Part shown: positions 23,626 to 35,078 of the stretch, one piece after another
Position numbering within the stretch: position 1 is the first letter of the stretch
Layout of the letters: each line of letters begins with the position of its first letter
Assembly: GCA_006176705.1 (NCBI GenBank)
Contig: QRFJ01000366.1
Span: 124,001 to 188,000, forward strand
Reading direction: 5' to 3'
Origin: Cocos nucifera
Lineage: Eukaryota > Streptophyta > Magnoliopsida > Arecales > Arecaceae
DNA length: 64,000 bases
Notes under the pieces: generated by a model
Database searches by the model: none
Told to the model about the DNA's origin: nothing
Seen by the model: the letters and a program-made list of their open reading frames with translations, nothing else
Made by a program: the position numbers and the translations under genes

Positions 23626-24625
23626 NNNNNNNNNNNNNNNNNNNNNNNNNNNNNNNNNNNNNNNNNNNNNNNNNNNNNNNNNNNNNNNNNNNNNNNNNNN
23701 NNNNNNNNNNNNNNNNNNNNNNNNNNNNNNNNNNNNNNNNNNNNNNNNNNNNNNNNNNNNNNNNNNNNNNNNNNNNNNNNNNNNNNNNNNNNNNNNNNNN
23801 NNNNNNNNNNNNNNNNNNNNNNNNNNNNNNNNNNNNNNNNNNNNNNNNNNNNNNNNNNNNNNNNNNNNNNNNNNNNNNNNNNNNNNNNNNNNNNNNNNNN
23901 NNNNNNNNNNNNNNNNNNNNNNNNNNNNNNNNNNNNNNNNNNNNNNNNNNNNNNNNNNNNNNNNNNNNNNNNNNNNNNNNNNNNNNNNNNNNNNNNNNNN
24001 NNNNNNNNNNNNNNNNNNNNNNNNNNNNNNNNNNNNNNNNNNNNNNNNNNNNNNNNNNNNNNNNNNNNNNNNNNNNNNNNNNNNNNNNNNNNNNNNNNNN
24101 NNNNNNNNNNNNNNNNNNNNNNNNNNNNNNNNNNNNNNNNNNNNNNNNNNNNNNNNNNNNNNNNNNNNNNNNNNNNNNNNNNNNNNNNNNNNNNNNNNNN
24201 NNNNNNNNNNNNNNNNNNNNNNNNNNNNNNNNNNNNNNNNNNNNNNNNNNNNNNNNNNNNNNNNNNNNNNNNNNNNNNNNNNNNNNNNNNNNNNNNNNNN
24301 NNNNNNNNNNNNNNNNNNNNNNNNNNNNNNNNNNNNNNNNNNNNNNNNNNNNNNNNNNNNNNNNNNNNNNNNNNNNNNNNNNNNNNNNNNNNNNNNNNNN
24401 NNNNNNNNNNNNNNNNNNNNNNNNNNNNNNNNNNNNNNNNNNNNNNNNNNNNNNNNNNNNNNNNNNNNNNNNNNNNNNNNNNNNNNNNNNNNNNNNNNNN
24501 NNNNNNNNNNNNNNNNNNNNNNNNNNNNNNNNNNNNNNNNNNNNNNNNNNNNNNNNNNNNNNNNNNNNNNNNNNNNNNNNNNNNNNNNNNNNNNNNNNNN
24601 NNNNNNNNNNNNNNNNNNNNNNNNN
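23626..24625. other. Assembly gap, exactly 1000 N
   Basis: Left edge lies in the 3' LTR of A2, right edge in its reverse transcriptase. By comparison with A2's own 5' LTR and the B2 pol length, about 2.8 kb should be missing, so 1000 is probably a placeholder. Confidence 0.9.
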
Positions 24626-26370
24626 CCATTTACACCCAATAGGTACTATACCTTCTGGTGGATCTACCAAGGTCCAGACTTGGTTTGAGTGCATCGAGTC
24701 AATTTCTGACTTCATTGCCTCAAGCCATTTCTCGGAGTCGATATCTGATATCGCCTCGTTGTAGGTTTTGGGATCATCTCCATGAGCACCATTACCTACG
24801 AGGAACATTTCCTCTACGTCCTCTAAAATAATACCTAAGTATCTTTCAGGGGGACGGGAAACTCTTTCCGATCTACGAGGTGGAGGAGGTAGTGTTCTTA
24901 TTGGCTCAACCTGATTTGGTTCCACTTGGTCCTTAGCTCTTTCTGCTTGTGAGACTTTCTCATCAAGCTTAATCTGCTTTCCAATGCCGCTATCTTGAAT
25001 AAACTATTTTTCAAGAAATATGGCATGTCGACTCACAATCACATTGTGGTCTTCTGGAATGTAGAAATAGTATCCTAATGACTCTTTAGGATATCCTATG
25101 AATCGAGCTCTAAAGGACCTAAACTCTAACTTGTCCACTTGTTGTCTTTTGACATAAGCCGGATAACCCCAAATTCTGAGATGACTCAAACTTGGTTTCT
25201 TACCGTGCCATATCTCATACGGTGTGGTAGGAACGGTTTTAGAGGGAACCCTATTCAGTAAATAGATTGAAGTTAATAATGAATATCCCCAAAGAAAATC
25301 TGGGAGGTCTGTGAAGCTCATCATGGATCGAACCATATCCAATAGAGTCCAATTTCTCCGTTCTGAAACCCCGTTGAGTTGAGGTGTTCCTGGTGGAGTC
25401 CATTAAGAGACTATGCCATTTTCCTTAAGATAGTCTAGGAATTCCCGGCTAAGGTATTCACCTCCTCGATCTGATCGAAGAACCTTAATGGATTTTCCAG
25501 TTTGTTTTTTCTACTTCATGTCTGAATTCTTTGAACTTTTCAAAGGCTTCAGACTTATGTCTCATAAGATACACATACCCATACCTAGACAGATCATCGG
25601 TAAAGGTAATGAAGTAGATAAAATTGCCTCTAGCCGGCACATCGAATGGGCCGCACACATCAGTATGTACTAGGGCAAGGAGATCTGTGGCCTCTCCCCA
25701 TGTCCAACAAAAGGGAGTTTAGTCATTTTGCCTTGAAGACAAGATTCACAAGTTGGATATGACTCAAAAGTCAATGGACTCAATAGCCCATTTTTCTCCA
25801 ATTTGTTAATCCTATCTTCTGCTATATGACCTAATCTCAGGTGCCATAGATATCTGTCGTTTGGACTATCCCTAGGTCGTTTGGCATTCACGTTTTGCTC
25901 GATAGTTAAAATAGGTACATCAATATGCAACTGATAAAGACCATTAACAAGGAAACCATTTGCAATTTTATTTCTTTCATAAAGAATGTTACAATGGTCC
26001 TTAAAGAAGGTGAATCACATAGCCTTCTTGTGCTAAACATGAAACAGAAAATCAAATTCCTGCTAGCTGCAGGCACATAATAATAGTCTTTTAAAACTAA
26101 GTCTAAACCAGATGGTAATCGAAGAGGGTATGTTTCCCACGGCCATACTGCAGCAACTCCTTGCTCCATTACTGACGCGTAGGATCATGTCTCCATCCCT
26201 CAGCCTCCTGCTATCCTCAAGACCCTGCATAGAAGTGCATACAGATGAGCACTAGAACCAGAGTCAAGCACCCAACTGGATGCAGAAGAAACCGTAAGGT
26301 TAGACTCAATAACGAGCATACCTCTAGAAGGACCTTCTTCTTCTTATTCTTTCAGGGTGGCCAGGTAAGT
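24626..26370 (-). pseudogene. A2 pol: protease, integrase, start of reverse transcriptase
   Basis: On the minus strand: protease WVLDSGSSAHL (about 26240-26275, DSGS motif intact); a frame-shifted linker (LPSGLDLVLKDYYYVPAASR, about 26070-26130); GAG-pre-integrase domain (WHLRLGHI...CESCLQGKMTKLPF, about 25700-25860) with the H-H-C-C residues visible; integrase core (DDLSRYGYVYLMRHKS in a stop-broken frame near 25540-25600); integrase C-terminus at 25004-25342 (SIYLLNRVPSKTVPTTPYEI, LSHLRIWGYPAYVK); then the linker and the first part of reverse transcriptase, ending at QVWTLVDPPEG...GCKW on the gap edge. At least two frameshifts and several stops occur. The rest of reverse transcriptase and RNase H would be in the gap. 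Confidence 0.85.
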
Positions 26371-27260
26371 AGGGCAGTTCCGCTTCAATGGCCGTCGCTG
26401 TATGCAATGGAAACACTTTCCTTTGCCATCGACCTTACTTCTTCGGTTCTGCCTTCTTCTTCTTTGATCCTTCTACCTTTTGCTTTTTCACAGACTTTCC
26501 ATCTTCTATTTTTTCATAGACTTCTTCTTTCCAAAAAACTTTCTTTTGGAAAACAATCCGTTCCATAGCAAGAACTGAGCCTTTAGAACCTTTCATAGAA
26601 AGCTCAGCGGTAACCAGCATATTCATCAAGCTCGGCCAAGAGTATTCTTGAAAGTTTATGCATGTGGTAATTCATGATGAATTGCCCATATGCATCAGTC
26701 AAGGATTGCAGAATAATATCATTCTGCAGATCCAAGGTCCAACTTCACACCGAGCTTCTCAAGCTCTTCCATGTCCTTGATCATCATGTCAGACAGTGAT
26801 CTTGGACTGACTGTCCATCACGCATCTTAGCCTTAAAAAGTCATTTAGTGACTCTGATATTTGGCTGCGCGACTCTGTTCACCAAACATCTCCTTGCAGG
26901 TGAGCCAACATTTGGCGAGACAGTCCCGATATCTTCATGTTGGCGCTGGAAGCTCATCAGAACATCGAGCCCAACATGTAGTATCTGGCCTTATTATCTT
27001 CGTCTATTCCATTTTTCCAGAGACGCTCTCTGTTCAGTGGATGGATGAGCTGGTAAGGTGGGAGGGATCCTGGTCCAAAACATGTGTTAACTTCTCTGAA
27101 ATCCAAAACAATTTTGTAAGTTCCTGAAGCCAATCTTTATAATTGGGTCCAGTCAGTCTATGTGTGTCTAGGATACGTGCCAGTGGGTTGGACGCAGACA
27201 TTTTTCTTTTTTCTGTAGAGAGTCAAAGATTTCTAGTTAGATACTGTAATTTTGACTTGA
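26371..27260 (-). pseudogene. A2 gag
   Basis: Minus-strand Copia gag. The N-terminus reads LTGPNYKDWLQELTKLF (about 27130-27170), typical of Copia gag. The centre is broken by frameshifts and stops. A lysine-rich segment lies at 26435-26629, followed by a zinc-knuckle remnant CFHCIQRRPLKRNC near 26385-26420, in which the central GHW residues are altered. It leads into the protease. Confidence 0.75.
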
Positions 27261-29067
27261 CCAATTTATTTAGGGAGTTTATTTTTAAACAAATTAGCTC
27301 CCACTTATTTTCTCGGATCCCTACACTCCCTCTGTAGAGATGCGAAAAATCTCCATGATTGATGATTTCTAGTGGGTGGTGCGGTCTCACCAAACTGAAC
27401 TCATCACCTCACCTAACAAGTTATTGGTGATGGGTTAGCCAATGAGTGAACAACTCTTGTTCAATGATTCTCTAATCATGGTGCACCCAAACTTGGTCTC
27501 TAATTCATGAATCTCACCGTATCCGGAATATTGATCCACTCCTTAGTTAAGTCAGACCCACCATTTGCATAGACTGGGTTCCTAATTGGGTCTCTCACCG
27601 TATCCAGAATATTGAGCCCAACTCATCCTCCAGCCCATAGCATCCAATGCCTAATAGACATGGTTGCATCTTCCCGGTGCAACTGAGCCACTGTATCCAG
27701 CCGAGAACAATCAACCCCGGGAAGGGCCCGCACATCTACAATGGTGGAAGACCTCGAACTTAATCTTTTCTTAGGGAGAATTGATTCAGGTCTCATTAAA
27801 CTAGACTTGGCTTAGTCATAACAATTATGACTAACCTAGTGGCATGGGTCAGCTCGGATTATTGACCACCTCAGATCAGAACTGTGTCAACAGATATGGC
27901 CAGGTAAGTGAGACCGGTGGAAGGAATATGCCGTTAACTCGCACAAGAACGCATTCAGGTCGAGTAGCTTCCAATTAAAAACCAATCGGTCGTCTGTGCC
28001 AAACTTACCTTAGACACCAAATTGTTGAGTCAGAACCAATTGGGTTAGCCTACAATCCAGACTCTAACCTCTGAGCCTAATTAGGTCTTGCTTGATCGTG
28101 ACTCGATCTTGACCCAGACTTAATCCTATTAGGCTGGTCAATTTAAGCATTGTTGATCCCATCTAACCAACTCTTGATTCGGTTTGATCAACCGCTTAGA
28201 CCTAATTGAGCTACCCAAGCCCGAACCCAGTATTATGAATATGTCTTAGATCTGAAATTCTCAATTTTAGACCTAATTGATATTCCATAAACTTAATTCT
28301 TAATTAAGTTGGGTTCATAAACAAAATATGCACAATAAATCCTAGGGTTTCAGGATCTAGGGTTTTGCAGAAAGTAAGTTTTGGGTTTCTGATTAAGGAC
28401 GAACACGCAGCACCCCTACACGTCATAAGAACACCCCATCGAATGGGAAGAGAGGGCCTTTAAACCCTTCTTCGTTCTTATGACCGGACGGCCAAGAGGA
28501 ACGCCTTAATCAGGAACATGTAAATCTACAAAACAGTTATAGATCTATATCATATATCTCATATACAAATTTAGATCTAATCAAGGCATATTTTGCATAC
28601 ATCTCATGTATCATAATCATGCATATTTTCAGATCTAAATTATCACATAATAATCTAAAAAATTAGATTTAAATTAATCTAATCAAAATAAATTCTAATC
28701 TAGACAATTATGTAGAACTATTCTACAACTAGTCTAGTCATGCATCTATCATATCTCATATGATATTTAAAATTAAATAATTTTTATTTGTTGTTTATCA
28801 GATGTTATTATAATACTTATAATATCAGAAAACAGTAAATAAGAAGATCTAAAATATGATTTAATCATATTAAATCAAAGACATGCAAAACTATTCTATA
28901 GAACTATTCTATTCTAGAACTAGTCATGCATATCTTCATGTTCTTAGATCCAAATCATTTAATTTTAATTTTTTTGATTTCAGATCTGATCACATCTCAT
29001 GTGACATCTGAAATCACATTATTTTTAATTAAAATAAAATTAAAATCAGATCTAAACAATTTTAGAA
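27261..29067 (-). other. A2 untranslated leader
   Basis: About 1.8 kb between primer site and gag, collinear with 56950-58709 in A3 (opposite strand). No credible ORF. It contains a long conserved stem-loop at 28389-28513. Confidence 0.75.
28389..28513 (-). other. Conserved structured RNA element in A2 leader
   Basis: Outer stem CTGATTAAGG (28389-28398) with CCTTAATCAG (28504-28513), 10 perfect pairs. Inner stem GTCATAAGAAC (28422-28432) with GTTCTTATGAC (28474-28484), 11 perfect pairs. Inside are a small stem CCCAT/ATGGG and a short AGGG/CCCT pairing. The fold is kept in A3 at 57496-57620, where the inner stem carries a paired C-G to T-A change. Confidence 0.65.
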
Positions 29068-29084
29068 CCATGGCTCTGATACCA
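29068..29084 (-). other. A2 primer binding site (initiator tRNA-Met)
   Basis: Minus strand reads TGGTATCAGAGCCATGG, a perfect match to the initiator tRNA-Met complement TGGTATCAGAGC, two bases inside the LTR. Confidence 0.9.
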
Positions 29085-29086
29085 GT

Positions 29087-31364
29087 TGAAGGGAAATCCT
29101 GATTTCCCGGTCCAGGTTCGTTCAGATCTGATTAGATCAAGAGATATATTTCAAAAATTTTCTCTTGATCTTAATCAGATCTTGATAAATTTTAGATCTG
29201 ATTCTTATTATTTTAATAAATAAAATAAAATAAGATAAATTAAATTAAATTTAATTTACCTGATTTGGGTAATCCTATTACCCTGTAGATGATCCTGATT
29301 GCAGCGGAAGGTTCTGGATCTCAGCCACGCAAGCGCCTGGCCTCTACCGGTATCCACTCGGATTGGATCTGGAGAACCTCTTCTTTTCTATCACACCTCC
29401 AAAAATCAGATCTGGATCTGATCTGGAGGATCTTCAAAACTCTTTTGAAGATCTGCAGTCGTCCTTTTGCAGCAGCGCAGCCTTCTTGCTTTTGATCGCC
29501 TTTCCTTGATCTGAATCGCACCAAACTAAGTCCAAAACACTTTTGGACGTGGAGAGCAAGGGGAGAAGAGAGTATGGCATGGAGAAGGAGGGGAGAGGCA
29601 GCCTTGGACGTGGGAAATCTCTTTCAATAAGACTTAGGATTAGGGTTGGGCGCAGGGTCTTATTTATAGACTAAGCGTGATCCAACTCCTCTTCCTCTCA
29701 ACCAATCACAACCCTTTGTGAAATCAGATCTAAATCTGATTGGTTGAAAAAGAGACCCCTGGATTCCTCCTTAGAGGGTGCCTAAGACCAGTCAAACTGG
29801 ATTCTTAGTAGAACTCTGATTGGAATCCTAAAGGGAGGTGGAGTCCTTGTCCAACAAGGACTCCTAGGCGCCTCCTACTTGGGCTCACGCCACCCTTGGC
29901 GTGCGCCCTTCTCCTTGCCAGGTTCTGGCAGGGGGACAAGCCCCCACCAGCTCTCCAATAGGTGCATGACATGTGGTCAAAAGTCAAAGGGTCAATGGTC
30001 AATGTTTGACCAGTCAAAGGTAGACTTTTGACCAAAGTCAAAGAACAAGAAATGGCAGGTGACCAAAAATGGCAGGTAATGTCTTACAAATAAGACAACC
30101 TATTCTGACTTGGACAACCTCCAGTCAGACCATATGAAGGCCTCTGATTGAGCACAAACTCCTTTGGCTCAGTCAGGATAACTTATTTATGATAGTAAAA
30201 GAAGAACGTTAGGTTCAATCGAGTGCTAGCACGATTTCCTTGAACCTAATTGAATCTCATTCAGATCAATTGAACTAGATCAGTTCAATTGATGATCACC
30301 AGATTCAAACCCTTGTTTGTGTGACCCAGTTAGGTTCAGTTCTGTATGGTAATGGGATATGTCATGATCTCTATCATAGACATCATCGAAACTCCTTTCG
30401 ATGGATCAGAACTCTTCTGATTCGAACAGCTAGAATGATCGATCATCTAAATCATTCTAATTGCTCCCAAAATCCACCAGTGACACCTAGCAGTATATGG
30501 TGGCAACCCATCAGAGCTGAATGCGAACCTCTTGGTGCAGCTACCTGTGTGATTAAGTTCTTCTATCTTGAGCCCCGATCAGATTAGGGTTAAGGTGAAC
30601 TCGTCAAACCCTAGTCTCTGTCATATGATGTAATCATTCGATTCGAGTCCAATGTGAAAATCTAAATAGAAACTCTTTCTATTATTTCACTCTACCATGG
30701 CCATGGATTTCTGGACTTGATTCTCATGATCATCATAGGGCTACTCCTCTACCACCGAGGTAGATAGATCCCATCTTGATGCAATCCAATTCCTACAATG
30801 AACATGTCACAGCCAACATACACCTCAGGGTTCCATATGGCTAGGAGACCGAGTAATGGTGTAGTCAAACTATAACACCCTCAAGGTGAACTGCCGATGC
30901 ATCTCAGGTCAAAGAACCAGACACACTACTGCAGCATCGAGTCAGTCATTGACGAGAAGGTAGACTTCCTAATGACTACTCGAGGTGGTCACGCTCAGTG
31001 CCCTCGTTCTCTAACGAGTACCTGTACTCTCGCTCCGGTGTCTCCACACCGTAGACTCAAGACTCATCTACTAAAGAGAAGCGATCGTACACCAACCTTC
31101 CGGATCAATCACCATCCTCGTGATGATCCTATGGTCGGGAGCTATTTATGAGTTAATAATGATTATTCATGTCTTAAATTTTCAACTCTTGAAAATATGA
31201 ATTATCATTACCATTAACTCAAAGGATGTATCACAGACACTAAATACACAGGTGTGATAGAAAATAATCCATTTCATTAATTATAGTCAAAATTACAATT
31301 TTGCCCCTAGAAGTGTATTACAAGTGTCAGCCAATTCTGGCTTCTAGGGCACATATATCTAACA
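29087..31364 (-). repeat. A2 5' LTR
   Basis: 2,278 bp, TG...CA ends, complete. Very similar to A1 (4584-6899, opposite strand). The TATA box is near 29661-29670 (minus). Plus-strand ORFs at 30321-30587 and 30897-31151 are shadows that recur in A1. Confidence 0.92.
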
Positions 31365-32077
31365 GAATTTTGGGCTGATTTTTGGATATATTCTAGACCA
31401 TTGAGAAAACTTTAGGATGTGTAAAAATTAGAGAGAAAGAGTATTGGGGCATGGAGATTTCATAGACACCAATCTAGGTATCTAGGTGAGAGAACAAAGA
31501 AGAAGAAGAAGGATTCTTCTTCTAGGATTTTTCTTTGATCTCTTCCTCCTTCTTTAGAGATTTTTGAGAGTTGTCTCAAGTTCAAAATCTCTTTTCCTTT
31601 CTTTTAAAAATTGGAGAGTCCAAGATTTGAAGAAGGTGGTTCTAGATCGACCATCAAAGAAAGATCAACATAGTACTAGCATACTATGCTAATTTTCTGC
31701 ATTGGACTTCTAATCGTGGTTCGTGGGCTCGTGTGAATGACTCCTAGAGGCTGGACACATGTGCGACTGCAACATCATCCTCATGCATAGATCAGCAAGT
31801 TAGAATATTTGATTTGCATAGGTAATAAATCTGATCTATTATTTTCATACCTGCTTTAGATGTAGTGTATATACATATTGATGTGATCAACATGTTTTAG
31901 TTTCTTCTTTAGATTTTTAATTTTTGATTTAATAACATGCCATGATCATGTAATAGATCTTAGATCTAGGATATTTTTTAGAATTTAAAATTAATTTTGA
32001 TTAATTTTAGTCTTTCATTGTTTGATCTTGAAAAAGTTTCAAGATCTAGCCTTGAAATCCTAGATCTGGTTCTATCA
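31365..32077 (+). repeat. B1 3' LTR remnant
   Basis: Matches 11089-11800 of the B1 5' LTR, starting GAATTTTGGGCTG and ending TCTATCA, followed by the target duplication ATAAT. The first 1.78 kb of this LTR is absent. Confidence 0.9.
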
Positions 32078-32082
32078 ATAAT

Positions 32083-32955
32083 AACATAGATTTGGATCGG
32101 GCTTTCTTTGATAGCTGGAGGATCATCTGACCTTTAATGGAGGGTTGTATTCTACCGAACATAATTGAAAAGATCCTCTAGATGAACACTCAATATAGGA
32201 AGAAAAATTCATTCGTAGCCTTCTTTGAGGTAGTTGCCTAATCATTTTCAAATTCAGTTATATATATGCTTTCTAGTGGTAAAACCACTTCACAAGCATT
32301 GAAACCTCTGTACACTCAGATCTTGACTTTAGACCGACTTTGGATATTGGCTAAACTTCATCAAAGTAGTTAAAGCAACTTGGCCATAGTATTTATTGAG
32401 GAACCCATTATCTCTTTTCAACCTTAAGTCCTCCAGACCAAAGCATCGATTTTCATCATCGTTCAACCTTGAGGATGATCAAGTTTCCAAAAATAGTTGA
32501 AACAGTTCTACCGAGGTTCAGATCTAGAACCTAATCTACAAACTCGTCACTCTTGACCCAAAGGCCAACCTTCAAGCTCAATCTATCCAAACTTAAGCCC
32601 CAACAGCTTAACCTCAAGATAAATAACTCATAATCAAGCTTGGAAGCATCTGACCTTTCGTTCAAACTTTAGTGAATAATATGCAACCACCAGCAAGTCA
32701 TGATAAATGATAGCCTCTCTCTGTAACAAACTCTGAGCAATCCAAACAACCTACTAACATCCGTTGTGACTATCACCATCAATCTGTTACATGCTCCATC
32801 TATAAATAGGATCCTCTAGATATATTTCCTTCTCTAAGCTCTCTTTTCATCTCCAATCACTCTAGCTAAGATTTTATCTTGCAGGTTCCACCGGTGAGGT
32901 TCTGATTCCCATCCTCTAGCAACCTTCAGCGGCCTTCCATTTTTTACACCAATAA
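32083..32955 (+). repeat. Degenerate Gypsy LTR C3 (5' part uncertain)
   Basis: The right half resembles the C1 LTR (33724-34960): a shared GTCATGATAAATGATAG-like block, a TATA-like CTATAAATA near 32810, CTTCTCTAAGCTCTC, CATCTTGCAGGTT-type text and a CACCAATA end. The left part (32083-32300) and the 46-bp stretch 9258-9303, which becomes contiguous with it if B1 is removed, are not clearly assignable. I see no gene here. The LTR ends where the B3 fragment begins. Confidence 0.5.
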
Positions 32956-33723
32956 TAGGTCTCCACCTTTCAGTCTACACTCCTTATTTTTTAAGATCTA
33001 CTTACACCCAATGAGTTTAACACCTTTAGGTGGGTCAACTAATGTCTATACATCATTGGCCTTCATAAACTCCATTTTAGATTTCATAGCTTCAAGCTAT
33101 TTTTTAGAATTGGATCTTTGCGTTACATCCATGTAGATGATCGGATCCTCATCGTTCTTATCAAGTTCAATAGGATCACCATCTCGAACCAAGAAACTAT
33201 AGTATTTATCCAACCGATGTGTTACTCTATCGGATCGCCTCAAGAGTGCATATTTATTGGGCTTAGAGTTTGATCTAATTAGATCCAATTCAGATTCAGC
33301 TAATTGTGTCAATTGTTCTACCTATCAAATTTTCTCAAGTTTGACCTTAGAGGCAATAGTTTCTTCACCAGGAAACTCTTTTTCTAAAAAAGATTGTCTT
33401 AAGACTGACAAATATTTTTTGTTCATCAGCAAGGTAGAAATAATATTCTTTGATTTCTTTCGAATACCCTATGAAAGTACACTTGTCAGATCTAGATCCA
33501 AGCTTATCTGTCATTAAACGTTTGACATAAGCTGGACACCCCCAAATCCTAAGGTGTGAGAGTACTGACTTATGTCTTGTCTATATCTTATTTGGCATTT
33601 TAGCTACAAGTTTTCTCAAAATCTTATTCAAAAGGCAACAAGCCAATTCAAGTGCATATCCTCAAAAAGAGATCGGCATAGTGGCAAAACTCATCATGGA
33701 ATAGACCATGTCTAATAGGATCC
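32956..33723 (-). pseudogene. Copia B3 fragment: integrase C-terminus to start of reverse transcriptase
   Basis: On the minus strand the translation runs LLDMVYSMMSFATMP (33680-33720), LSHLRIWGCPAYVKR (about 33510-33560), then FLEKEFPGEETIASKV (about 33340-33390), ALLRRSDRVTHRLDKYYSFL (about 33190-33250) and VTLVDPPKG-like text near 33030. It is the same family as B1 and B2. It is cut by C1 on the right (position 33724) and by LTR C3 on the left. Stops replace tryptophan codons in several places. No ends of the parent element are in the window. Confidence 0.8.
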
Positions 33724-34960
33724 TGTTGGGAGCAAAATAGCTTCCATCGAAGTCTGGACGACCTCCAATGCATGTATGCTGGACGACCTTCTCAACCATG
33801 ATCAGCAACCCCCTAATGACTGCAGAACTCACCAAAGACATGATGAACTTCATCTGGCCAAACTTGAATAGTAAAAAAAGTTATTCACTGACTTTGGTCC
33901 TGGTATTAGCAAAATCCCATCAAATATTAAATCCTAGCACCACCCAATTTCATTTATGGCAGACCTTGAGAGTGACCGAATTCATTCGCGACATAGCATA
34001 TCTCATCAACCTTACATCAGGAACCTCGTCCAACCAAATTCTTTTCCAATCAAATTACATTCTAGTTGAACTCCTTTGCTCTGTTTTGTGGACATCGATC
34101 GACCTTGAAAGTGGCCAAGTTTCTCCATCCCTTCTTGATAATTACAGGTCTAGCCAGCTTATATTATGCATATTAGTGAATGAGTTTTAAATAATAAAAG
34201 GACCTCATCATCAGCACAAGTCCAATTCTCAATCTAGAATAAATGATAGCCACTTCATAGATAATGAATCTCAGTACTCCTTTAATCTAAACTTCAGGCT
34301 AACCTTAAGTATTGGCCGAACTTTCTCTGGAAGGCAGTATTATGATTCTAATCAAAGGATCCATTGTCTTCTCCAACTTTCAGTCTAGAATAGTTGTCCA
34401 CTCTTGACCGACCATGAAAGCAGCCAAACTCCTTAAGACCATCGCAGACAGCACCAATAGACTAATCGATTGCAGGTTTGCCACCTGATTATCTGATAGC
34501 CAATCTTCAAGTTTGGTCGATCAAACCTTGAGTTCCTCTTTCCAACATGAATAGCTTGCCAGCAAATGTAGAGGTCTTCAATCTCTTGTCTGAACTTCAG
34601 TAAATTAACTCAAACCGTCTATAAGTTATGATAAAAGACAGTCCACTCTCCATAATAAACTCCACATGGCCTAAATGACCTACTGATATTTTGTTATGGC
34701 TATTACTTTTATTCTGTTATGAGCTCAACCTATATAAAAAATTCTTAAGATATGTTTTCTTCTCTAAGTACTAAGCTCTCCTCTCTACTTTAAATTTTTC
34801 TGAGTACTCCATCCTTGTTGGGCAAAGAACTAACTTGATCATTGGAGGGTCCTGTCGGAGCCAACTCCAGCTAGGACTTTCATCTTGCAGGTCTCTTCAG
34901 TGGCCTTGTCTTCTCCAACTCTAGCAAACTCTGATGTTAGCATCATTTTCTATACCAACA
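33724..34960 (+). repeat. C1 5' LTR
   Basis: About 1.24 kb, TGTTGGGAGC at the start and ATACCAACA at the end. The TATA box TATATAAA is at about 34731-34738. Related to the LTRs of C2 and C3. The ORF at 33768-34190 is within the LTR and not supported as a gene. Confidence 0.85.
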
Positions 34961-34982
34961 GGATTGGCGCTAGAGAAAGGGA
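34961..34982 (+). other. C1 primer binding site
   Basis: TTGGCGCTAGAGAAAGGG follows the LTR. C2 has the closely similar TTGGTGCTAGAAGGAGAG at the same place. The tRNA was not identified with confidence. Confidence 0.6.
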
Positions 34983-35078
34983 TCATTGGGCCCTTGTTCT
35001 TAAATGAGTATCCAGTCAAGTTCATTCTCTTCCCCACTTTTACTTTATTTTCTTCTAATCTCTTCTTATTTCAGTAAG

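Larger units (their letters stand above)
22703..31364 (-). mobile_element. Copia element A2 (contains assembly gap)
   Basis: Reads right to left: 5' LTR 29087-31364, initiator tRNA-Met primer site, 1.8-kb leader, gag, protease, integrase, start of reverse transcriptase, then a 1000-N gap, then 923 bp of the 3' LTR. Flanks are GAATG (22698-22702) and GAATT (31365-31369), a 5-bp duplication with one change. It sits in B1, but the sequence on its two sides does not join: the left is RNase H of B1 and the right is mid-LTR of B1. Its LTR is very similar to solo LTR A1. Confidence 0.85.
9309..32077 (+). mobile_element. Copia element B1 with nested D and A2
   Basis: Perfect 5-bp target duplications, ATAAT at 9304-9308 and again at 32078-32082, mark the outer ends. 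Order: 5' LTR, initiator tRNA-Met primer site, long leader, gag, protease, integrase (broken at 15631 by element D), integrase/reverse transcriptase (broken at 22702 by A2), then only the last 713 bp of the 3' LTR (31365-32077). The rest of RNase H and the first 1.8 kb of the 3' LTR are missing at the A2 insertion. Domain order PR-INT-RT-RNase H is that of Ty1/Copia. No frame is intact. Confidence 0.9.

Noticed and set aside
23400..24925. Long ORFs of 350-438 codons across the first N run
   Set aside because: They are almost all X from the gap; only the 24626-24925 end (minus) is real coding sequence, belonging to A2 reverse transcriptase.
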